Source of the DNA: JACCXJ01 sp052387115
GTDB lineage: Bacteria > Pseudomonadota > Gammaproteobacteria > JACCXJ01
Length of the DNA: 11,834 nt
NCBI GenBank assembly: GCA_052387115.1
Contig: JBQTJM010000155.1
Span: 1 to 11,834 of the forward strand
Direction of reading: 5' to 3'
The notes beneath the pieces were generated by a model. The model ran no database searches, was not told the DNA's origin, and worked only from the letters and a program-made list of their open reading frames with translations. Positions 5,811-11,834 of this stretch are shown here, in pieces; within the stretch, counting starts at the first letter, position 1; each line of letters opens with the position of its first letter. A program made the position numbers and the translations under genes.

Positions 5811-8080
5811 TCCATGAGCTTACGTTGCGCGGCTGCACCCCCACGCCACTCGCTTCTTACCTTAAAGCGCTGGCAGTGCTGCGGCTCATAGCGGAGGCTC
5901 GTACAGAGGGCGGCGGAGATCCTGACGCCACCTGCTTCTGGCGTGACGATGAGTTTGTGCTACGGGCGAGATTGACAGAGGAGCAACTGCGGGTATTCTT
6001 TCTGGAACAGTATCGCCCCACGCCGCTGATTGCGCCGTGGAACGGCGGCAGCGGGTTTTACTTCCAGGAGGGCAAGCTCAAAGAGAAAGACCCGGTCACG
6101 GGCAAGAAGCTCAAAACTGGTGTGCGCGATCAGGAGACCGAGGCCACACGGACTGTGGCCGCAATCGAGCAATGCACCTCCCAGCGATTCGCCGGCTATC
6201 GAGATGCGATCGCAACCGCTCGTCGCGTGGTCGCGGATTTCAAGATCGTCGAAGCTCCTGAAAACACCGCGACCGATAACCAAAAGGACCGGTTCATTCA
6301 AGCGTTCAGAAATGTTGCTTCTGATCGTTCCCTGTCCGCCATGGACTGCTCAGTTGTAATCACCAGCGACGAGACGAGCTTTCCTCCATTGCTCGGCACG
6401 GGGGGAAACGACGGCAATCTCGACTTCACCAACAACTTCATGCAACGGCTATTGGACGTCATTGACCCAGCCGCTGACGTAGCTCGTCCACGTGCGGATG
6501 AAAGACTCGAGTCAGCATTGTTCGCCGCCCCGTGCGACAGGCTTTCAGCAAGCGCGATTGGCCAGTTTGCGCCGGGTTTAGCGGGTGGCCCGAACGCAGC
6601 GTCTGGCTTCGAGGGCGGTGCCCGGATTAATCCTTGGGACTTCATCTTGATGCTCGAAGGTGCGATGCTGTTCGCCGCTTCTGCGGTGCGGCGGTTGGAG
6701 TTCGGCGACCGGGCCATCCTGTCGGCTCCGTTCGTGGTTCGTAGCAGGATGGGAACCGAGGGTGCCGCCAGCGCTGGAGATGATGACGATTCGCGCAACG
6801 AAATGTGGATGCCGCTGTGGACGGCTCCGTGCGGTAAGGATGAAGTCCGTTCCCTACTGAGTGAAGGCCGCGCCACACTCAATGGCCGCTCCGCTCGCGA
6901 CGGCCTTGACTTTGCCCGCGCCGTGGCTCGGTTGGGCGTCAACCGTGGGATCCAGAGCTTCCAACGTTACGGGTTCCTGAAGCGGCAGGGAAAAAACTTC
7001 CTGGCGATACCGTTGTCGCGCATCGCCGTACGCCGCAATCCCGATGCCGACCTCATCGCCGAACTCGAACGCCGCACTTGGCTGGCTTCTGTGCAGCGTT
7101 ATGCGCGTGACGACAACGCCCCCAACGCCTTCCGCGCCGCCGCCCGTCAGCTCGACACCGCCCTGTTTGCGTTGACGCAGCAGGCCAGCCGTACCGCACT
7201 TCAAACCGTGCTGCGACGGGTGGGGAGAATCGAAGCCGCCCTCAACGCGAGCCCCAAGTCGCAAGAATCCGTGCGTGCACCGGCCCCGCGCCTGTCATTG
7301 CCCTGGGCGATCAAGGCAGACGACCGGTCCGCCGAATTTCGCGTTGCGGCAGCGCTTGCCGGCTTGTGCGTGCGGAACGATAGAGGCCGGCGGGTGCTGC
7401 ACGCGCGGCGTCACCTTGCAGCGGTCAGTGAGACCCTGAATGCCGATGGCGATCGCGCATGGGAAGCCACGTCCCGCCTCGCCGTCTGGGGGCCGGGGCC
7501 GCTTGCCGGAAATCTCGCCGCGCTTCTACACCGACGTCGGCTAGAGGCGATTGCTCTGGGCGTGGAAGGCGAAGTGCTGGCGAGTCAGACCGGCGCTACC
7601 CGCGGTGATGTGGCCGCGTTCCTCGATGGCGCCACCGACGACGCCCGCATCGGCGAGTTGCTCGCCGGTCTGGCTTGCGTTGACTGGAGCGGCGCCGAGC
7701 CTCCAAACGGAGATAAAGAAGCCGGGCTACCGCCAGCGTTCCGGCTGCTGAAGGTCTTCTTCACGCCAGAGTCCGTGTTGCGAGCCTTGAAGTGGCTGCC
7801 GCCTGATCGGAGTTTGCGCCTGCCCGCCGAATTACCGATGCGCCTAGCCGCCAACGACGCGGAGACGGCCGCTAAGCTTGCCTGGCAACGCCTGCGTGCG
7901 ATTGGCGTGAAGCTACCGGGGCGCAATCCGCCGCGGCTCGCGGTTGACCATGGTCCGCGCTGGCTCGCCGCCCTGTGCATTCCCCTCACCTTTGCGGAAA
8001 CCGGGCGGATGCTGCGCAGCCTCGACTTAAGCCCGGAATCTGACCTCGACAACATTCCACCAACCGAACTCAATGCCTGA
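5807..8080 (+). CDS. csx17: Type I-G large subunit Csx17 (Cas8-like)
   Basis: Csx17 is the large subunit of the type I-G (I-U) effector, in the role of Cas8: it is thought to read the PAM and help load Cas3. The 757-residue product begins MIHELTLRGCTPTPLASYLK, whose GCTP-PLASYLKALAVLR pattern (residues 9-26) is characteristic of the family, followed by PWNGGSGFYF at 77-86. Length fits the family and the frame is unbroken. Translation is probably coupled to cas3 through the ATGA overlap. The C-terminal half (from about residue 500) is Ala- and Arg-rich, as is usual for these subunits. Identification rests on the N-terminal motifs, the neighbours and the size; the family is found only in this CRISPR subtype. 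Confidence 0.94.
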   Translation: MIHELTLRGCTPTPLASYLKALAVLRLIAEARTEGGGDPDATCFWRDDEFVLRARLTEEQLRVFFLEQYRPTPLIAPWNGGSGFYFQEGKLKEKDPVTGKKLKTGVRDQETEATRTVAAIEQCTSQRFAGYRDAIATARRVVADFKIVEAPENTATDNQKDRFIQAFRNVASDRSLSAMDCSVVITSDETSFPPLLGTGGNDGNLDFTNNFMQRLLDVIDPAADVARPRADERLESALFAAPCDRLSASAIGQFAPGLAGGPNAASGFEGGARINPWDFILMLEGAMLFAASAVRRLEFGDRAILSAPFVVRSRMGTEGAASAGDDDDSRNEMWMPLWTAPCGKDEVRSLLSEGRATLNGRSARDGLDFARAVARLGVNRGIQSFQRYGFLKRQGKNFLAIPLSRIAVRRNPDADLIAELERRTWLASVQRYARDDNAPNAFRAAARQLDTALFALTQQASRTALQTVLRRVGRIEAALNASPKSQESVRAPAPRLSLPWAIKADDRSAEFRVAAALAGLCVRNDRGRRVLHARRHLAAVSETLNADGDRAWEATSRLAVWGPGPLAGNLAALLHRRRLEAIALGVEGEVLASQTGATRGDVAAFLDGATDDARIGELLAGLACVDWSGAEPPNGDKEAGLPPAFRLLKVFFTPESVLRALKWLPPDRSLRLPAELPMRLAANDAETAAKLAWQRLRAIGVKLPGRNPPRLAVDHGPRWLAALCIPLTFAETGRMLRSLDLSPESDLDNIPPTELNA

Positions 8081-8082
8081 TC

Positions 8083-8088
8083 AGGAGA
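8083..8088 (+). promoter_or_regulatory. Strong ribosome binding site for csb1
   Basis: AGGAGA lies 6 nt before the ATG of csb1 and is the clearest Shine-Dalgarno sequence in the cas operon. It suits the need for many Cas7 copies per complex and fixes the start at 8095. Confidence 0.8.
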
Positions 8089-8094
8089 GCCACC

Positions 8095-9120
8095 ATGTCG
8101 CTGAACCTCGATGCCCTCGCCGCCGCCCCGCGCCTCTTACTGGAGGCACACTTACAACCAATACAGGGCACGCGCTTTCAACCCACCGGCTTCCCTAACC
8201 TCGGCGCGGCCACCTACGACGGGCCGACCGGCGAACGGATGCTACTCGTGGAATCCGCTCAGAGCATGGCAAACCGGCTGGAAACAGTGTGCTGGGACAA
8301 ACCTGCGGATGATTGGGTAGCGCCACTCAAGGGCTTACCTCTGGTCAAGGTGGCGGACAAAAATGGCGTGCGGTTAACAAATACGGTGCTGGAAGCCCAC
8401 CGCATCAACTCGCCCTACATTCTCGAAGGCAAGGACAAGGGCGTGTTCAACTCACTCAAGTCACAGCTCGCTGAGATGGAAGAAGGTCCGGTAGATATCA
8501 AGAAGCTTGCTGCCGTGCTCTTGAACATGGACGCAAACGCATTGATTCACGGCGTTTTTCTAGCGAAATCCGATCTTGCTGGAGGACGCCTGCGTCTGCC
8601 ACGTGCCCTCTCGTCGTTCATCGAGGCCGAAGCAGTCAAGGAAGCGCAAAGCGGCGGCGTGAAGAACGATCATGTCAATCCTTCTGGCGACACGAGCAAG
8701 GGTTTCGGCAATGTACCGTTCGCGCGTTCGGAGTTCACCTCGCCCAGGATCGTCGCATACTTCAACCTCGACCTAGCCCAGATTCGAGCCTTTGGCTTGG
8801 GCAACGCCGTGACGCGCCTGCTGATTGCGTTGGCGTTGTTCAAGGTCCAGGCCCTGCTGTATTCAGGCCTGCGCTTACGCACGGCCTGTGATCTGGAGGT
8901 CAAGAATTCCGGTATCGTCATCAAGCGTCCGGCGGGCTTCGTCCTACCGTCCCTTGCCGAACTCGAAGCGGCTCTGCCAAGCTTGATCCAAGTTGTTGCC
9001 ACCGAACAGCACTGGCCTGCCGATCGCGTCACCCGCGTGACTTGGCATGGGTCGGCCAAGTCCAAGAAGGAGAGCACGAAGGACGCTGAAAAGCCGACAG
9101 AAGCCGTGAGCAACGAGTAG
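8095..9120 (+). CDS. csb1: Type I-G Cas7-family backbone subunit Csb1 (GSU0053 family)
   Basis: Csb1 is the Cas7 (RAMP/RRM-fold) protein that polymerises along the crRNA to form the Cascade backbone in type I-G. The 341-residue product carries family-typical segments: QPIQGTRFQPTGFPNLGA near residues 21-38, LLVESAQSMANRLE at 50-63, and SKGFGNVPFARSEFTSP in the middle, which probably lies in the RNA-gripping region. The length is normal. It follows csx17 by 14 nt with its own strong ribosome binding site and precedes csb2 by 3 nt. The C-terminal 20 residues are Lys/Glu-rich (KSKKESTKDAEK) and likely disordered. The frame is intact. Confidence 0.94.
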   Translation: MSLNLDALAAAPRLLLEAHLQPIQGTRFQPTGFPNLGAATYDGPTGERMLLVESAQSMANRLETVCWDKPADDWVAPLKGLPLVKVADKNGVRLTNTVLEAHRINSPYILEGKDKGVFNSLKSQLAEMEEGPVDIKKLAAVLLNMDANALIHGVFLAKSDLAGGRLRLPRALSSFIEAEAVKEAQSGGVKNDHVNPSGDTSKGFGNVPFARSEFTSPRIVAYFNLDLAQIRAFGLGNAVTRLLIALALFKVQALLYSGLRLRTACDLEVKNSGIVIKRPAGFVLPSLAELEAALPSLIQVVATEQHWPADRVTRVTWHGSAKSKKESTKDAEKPTEAVSNE

Positions 9121-9123
9121 TCC

Positions 9124-10731
9124 GTGCTCACCATCGCCTTCACTTTCCCGGCCGGACGTTACCACGCCACACCCTGGGGTCGTCACGTCAATGAGGCAGA
9201 TGTGGCCTGGCCTCCGGATCTATGGCGCATCTCCCGCGCCCTGATCGCGGTGTGGCATCGCAAGCTGGATCCCACGCAATGCTCCCGCGAGCGACTTGAT
9301 GCCCTGCTGGCCCGTCTCGCGGAGGCCGAACCCCCCTCTTTTCGCCTGTCGGAGGTCGCAATCCACGCCCACACTCGGCACTACATGCCCGGGAAGGGCG
9401 ACAAGCGTACGCTGGTGTTCGATGCCTTTGCACGGGTTGCCAACGACGATCCTGTGGTGATGGCCTGGCCGAATCTGGAGCTAAGCGGTCCGCAAATCGA
9501 GCTGCTCGACGCCCTGCTTGAGAATCTGGGTTTCCTGGGCCGCGCCGAGTCCTGGGTGGACGCGCGGCGCACGAACGATGTGCTTGAGCCCAACTGCGTT
9601 CCTGCGTCGGGATACATGGACGCCGAGAGCGGCGAGGTGACAGGCGAAATCATACGTCTACTGGTGCCGCGGAAGCCGCACGACTACGCCGCGTTCCGTC
9701 GGGACAAACTGAACGCGGAGGGAATCCAGCCTGACGCAGCAGCACACGCGCTCCGACTCAACGCCACACAAAAGAAGCTCATGCTCACGTTGCCCGTCGA
9801 TTGGATTGACGCCATCAGCGTCGAAACCGGAGACCTGCAAGCTGCGGGCTGGAGCGCGCCGCCCTGCGCCCAAACCCTGAGTTATCGCCGCCCGCTTCAC
9901 GCGCTTGTTGCTACCGCACCAAAGGTCACGCGCAAGCGCGCTGTCGCGAGAGGAAAGTCGGCGGTCACGACAGCGCGCTATGCGCTCTACGGTAAACCCC
10001 TACCACGTATCCAAGACGCGGTACGCATCAGCGAAGCGCTGCGCTTCGCTGCGATGGGCCGTGCAAAGCGTCTGCTCGGCCCCGATGCGCTGCCCAAGGA
10101 ACTCTCCGGCCACGGTTTAGGAGACGACAATCGCCATGGCCACGCCTTCTGGCTGCCTGATCCAGGCACGAACGGCGAGATTGAGCACCTGCTCGTGCAC
10201 GCTCCGGGTGGCTTGAGCCCCGACGCCATCCGCGTGCTGACGGGGCTCGATCAGATGAAGCGCGACGAGGGCGAGCCGTTGAGGCTAATGTTGGAAGGGC
10301 TCGGCTCCGCAATGCTGCTTAACACGATTACGCCCCTCGTTGGTAAATCCGCGATTTGGCAAAGCGTGACACCCTATCTACACCCTTGGCACCTCAAGAA
10401 GCCGCAAATGCGCTCGCCTGCCGCGACGGCGGAGGCTATTCTCGAGCAGCTTCGACGCGAGTGGCACGGGCGCGGCACTGGGTTACCGGAGATAGTGGAA
10501 ATTCGTGAGTTGCCATCGGTGCAGCACGGTGGCCGAGATCTACGACCCCTGGACTTCCACCGCTTCCGTCGCAGACGCGGCCTCGTGCAGGCGGATACTC
10601 TCGGCCGGCTCCTGGAATTGGGCTTCGCGCAGCCAGTACGGGGCCCACTTTGCCTGGGATATGGCAGCCACTTCGGGCTTGGCCTCTTCGCTCCGGCCGT
10701 CGATGCCCAACGTTTCAAGATGCAGATTTGA
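9124..10731 (+). CDS. csb2: Type I-G Csb2, Cas5-Cas6 fusion (GSU0054 family)
   Basis: Csb2 combines a Cas5-like part that caps the 5' end of the crRNA with a Cas6-like part thought to cut pre-crRNA, so no separate cas6 is needed. The 535-residue product starts with MLTIAFTFPAGRYHATPWGR, the family signature, read from a GTG at 9124; no ATG lies nearby. Other marks are RHGHAFWLPD at about 337-346 with two histidines, either a possible catalytic candidate, HLLVHAPGG after it, and a Gly-rich RAMP loop LCLGYGSHFGLGLFAP near the C-terminus (about 509-524). It starts 3 nt after csb1 and so is probably translationally coupled. It is the last cas gene here: the next gene, 6 nt on, is an NTase remnant and not cas4/cas1. 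Confidence 0.93.
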   Translation: MLTIAFTFPAGRYHATPWGRHVNEADVAWPPDLWRISRALIAVWHRKLDPTQCSRERLDALLARLAEAEPPSFRLSEVAIHAHTRHYMPGKGDKRTLVFDAFARVANDDPVVMAWPNLELSGPQIELLDALLENLGFLGRAESWVDARRTNDVLEPNCVPASGYMDAESGEVTGEIIRLLVPRKPHDYAAFRRDKLNAEGIQPDAAAHALRLNATQKKLMLTLPVDWIDAISVETGDLQAAGWSAPPCAQTLSYRRPLHALVATAPKVTRKRAVARGKSAVTTARYALYGKPLPRIQDAVRISEALRFAAMGRAKRLLGPDALPKELSGHGLGDDNRHGHAFWLPDPGTNGEIEHLLVHAPGGLSPDAIRVLTGLDQMKRDEGEPLRLMLEGLGSAMLLNTITPLVGKSAIWQSVTPYLHPWHLKKPQMRSPAATAEAILEQLRREWHGRGTGLPEIVEIRELPSVQHGGRDLRPLDFHRFRRRRGLVQADTLGRLLELGFAQPVRGPLCLGYGSHFGLGLFAPAVDAQRFKMQI

Positions 10732-10737
10732 TAGATA

Positions 10738-11226
10738 ATGAACCTTTCCAGTCTGGAGGCGATTGTCGGAGCCCTCGGGCATCTGGTTGCCGGGGGTATC
10801 GCTGTGGGTGCGCACGGATACCCGCGCTTCACGATGGACGTCGGCCTGGTCGTTCAGCTCCGAGCCGACAACATCGTGACCGCCTTTCAGGCCCTGGCGA
10901 GCCTTGCTACCGCCCGCTGGTGCCGGTAACCGCGGACGCGTTCGCGGATAAGTCGCAGCGCGAGCGCTAGATCGAAGAGAAGGGCATGCAGGTGCTGAAC
11001 TTTTTCAGCGATCAGCACAAGTTGACGTCGGTTGACGTATTCGTTACCGAACCCTTCGACTTCGACAGTGAATACGACAATGCCCTTAAGGGTGATCTCG
11101 CGCCCGGACTTCCGGTGCATTTCGTTTCGATCCCGACGCTGATCAGCATGAAGGAAACAGCAGCCAGGCCCCGGGATCTCGACGACATCCAGCACCCGCG
11201 CTGGATCCTGATCGAGAGGAAAGAAG
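10738..11226 (+). pseudogene. Broken nucleotidyltransferase gene (NTase copy 3) after csb2
   Basis: This is a relative of the NTase at 700-1209 with several independent lesions. It starts MNLSSLEAIVGALG, then lacks about five residues before VAGGIAVGAHGYPRFT. The catalytic pair DVD has become DVG. One base is missing near 10910, so ALASLGYRPLVPVT is split between two frames. A TGG codon corresponding to ESWIRDKG has become TAG (10967-10969). Downstream, MQVLNFFSDQHK, SVDVFVTEPFDF and VHFVSIPTLISMKE still follow the family closely, so the decay may be recent. The C-terminal frame also lacks its own stop before the next gene. The gene begins 6 nt after csb2, so it probably shares the cas transcript. 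A functional enzyme is not expected. The 3' boundary is approximate. Confidence 0.88.
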
Positions 11227-11481
11227 ATGAGTCCGACCGATACCGATATCGACTGGACCCTGACGAGCTGGGAAGACAGCCGGCGTGCACAGTTGCGCCG
11301 GTGGCTCGCGCTCGCGGTTCGCGAGCGGCTGCAGGCGATAGAGGAGATGGTTGAGCTGTCAGCGCGAATTGCGGGCTCATTGCGACCGAGCGAGCGTAAT
11401 GCGTCCAGAGACATCCCTGCGCCCGCCGCCGATACCGGCAAGGGCGTTCCCGGACAGAAGGGGGATCCTTCCTCGGGTTGA
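11227..11481 (+). CDS. IDW-family small protein (copy 4)
   Basis: An 84-residue protein of unknown function with IDWTLTSWEDSRRAQLRRW at residues 8-26 and RERLQAIEEMVEL after it, closely matching the gene at 1196. The N-terminal 50 residues look like a helical, Arg-rich domain; the tail (RPSERNASRDIPAPAADTG) is probably disordered. AGAGGAAAG-like sequence at about 11213-11220 provides a good ribosome binding site for the ATG at 11227, which lies inside the reading frame of the broken NTase, as in the intact module. It is the only open gene of this unit and the only copy here with an undisturbed stop. If it were an unopposed toxin, loss of the NTase would be hard to explain, so it is more likely harmless or an antitoxin. 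This is inference. Confidence 0.65.
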   Translation: MSPTDTDIDWTLTSWEDSRRAQLRRWLALAVRERLQAIEEMVELSARIAGSLRPSERNASRDIPAPAADTGKGVPGQKGDPSSG

Positions 11482-11669
11482 TCAGCTTCGGTCGCCGCAA
11501 GCCCGGCGTACCGCTCGCGCAGCGCCATACAGCACGGCCACAGGGAGGCACATGGCAGCAGGGGGCGAGGTGGCATTGCGCCACCCTCGATAAGATCCAT
11601 AGGACGAACTGTTGGATCGTGCACGTTAGCTAAAGCTATGATGCGCCTTAGCTCCAGGAGACAGGGGGT
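11482..11669 (+). promoter_or_regulatory. Intergenic stretch with likely promoter of the Phd-type gene
   Basis: No gene is seen here. Near the right end are TTGGAT (11612-11617) and TATGAT (11637-11642), a good -10 with a rather long 19-nt spacer to a fair -35. The 8-bp palindrome TTAGCTAA (11626-11633) lies between them and TTAGCT recurs at 11648-11653, a suitable place for autorepression by the Phd-like product. AGGAGA (11656-11661) is 8 nt before the GTG at 11670 and is a good ribosome binding site. Operator function is inferred. Confidence 0.4.
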
Positions 11670-11834
11670 GTGAAGACCAGATCCAGGATATCCACGAGGC
11701 AAAGACCAAGCTCTCTCAGTTGCTCGCCCGTGTCGAGGCGGGTGAAGAGGTGATTATCGCGAGGGCCGGGCATCCAATTGCCAGGATACCGGGTATCAAG
11801 CAGCCGCGCGGGGGGCGCGTATTGGGACGGGATG
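11670..11834 (+). pseudogene. Phd/YefM-type antitoxin frame with apparent 1-nt frameshift, cut by the window end
   Basis: Phd/YefM antitoxins bind their own promoter and neutralise a partner toxin such as Doc, YoeB or a PIN-domain VapC. The signature is clear: QIQDIHEAKTKLSQLLARV, then EAGEEVIIARAGHPIARI. That frame has no start codon: it opens after a TGA at 11639-11641 and contains no ATG, GTG or TTG before the conserved part. A GTG at 11670 with a well-placed AGGAGA is in another frame. Restoring one base in the CC at 11677-11678 would join V-K-T to QIQDIHEAK, a normal Phd N-terminus. So either one base was lost, by mutation or sequencing error, or an unusual start is used. The partner toxin would lie beyond the window. 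Confidence 0.75.

Noticed and set aside
700..11226. The two NTase genes as direct repeats able to excise the cas operon by homologous recombination
   Set aside because: By eye the shared exact runs are only about 11 bases long; the copies are too diverged for efficient recombination, though an ancient event is possible.
11566..11594. Hairpin GGTGGC / GCCACC as terminator after IDW copy 4
   Set aside because: A 6-bp stem without a following T-run; too weak to call.
10732..11834. CRISPR array downstream of csb2
   Set aside because: No regularly spaced direct repeats are visible; the sequence is explained by the NTase, IDW and Phd-type frames.

Overview
The window is GC-rich, densely coded on the + strand, and carries a type I-G (formerly I-U) CRISPR-Cas interference operon set between clusters of small toxin-antitoxin-like genes, several of them broken. 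The GC content, the protein style and a palindromic repeat of the GGTGGGTTA...TAACCCACC kind suggest a gammaproteobacterium, perhaps a purple sulfur bacterium or relative. That placement is inference.

Left flank (1-3080): a chain of short genes that overlap at their ends. It holds the 3' end of a nucleotidyltransferase (NTase) gene, a small partner gene (called here the 'IDW family' after its IDWxLTxW motif), an intact NTase, a second IDW gene, a VbhA/FicA-like antitoxin, a Fic-domain toxin, a decayed third IDW copy, an unknown 92-residue gene and a wrecked second Fic gene. The Fic toxin has no normal start codon near the antitoxin stop. Its frame is instead open all the way back to the second IDW start.

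Centre (3079-10731): a REP/MITE-like pair of palindromes, then cas3 (helicase followed by a C-terminal HD nuclease), csx17 (Cas8-like large subunit), csb1 (Cas7 backbone) and csb2 (Cas5-Cas6 fusion). Junctions are very tight: a 4-nt overlap, a 14-nt gap and a 3-nt gap. Together these would process crRNA, build Cascade, and recruit Cas3 to unwind and cut DNA. No cas1, cas2, cas4 or CRISPR array is visible, so crRNAs and spacer acquisition would have to come from elsewhere in the genome.

Right flank (10738-11834): six bases after csb2, where adaptation genes might be expected, lies another NTase/IDW module. Its NTase is dead: it has an altered catalytic Asp, an internal deletion, a frameshift and a nonsense codon. 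Its IDW partner is open and has a good ribosome binding site. Last is a Phd/YefM-type antitoxin reading frame that carries an apparent 1-base frameshift and runs off the window.

The most unusual points are the recurring IDW gene, which three times follows an NTase and once a Fic gene, always overlapping or abutting its end, and the bracketing of an effector-only I-G operon by related modules on both sides.
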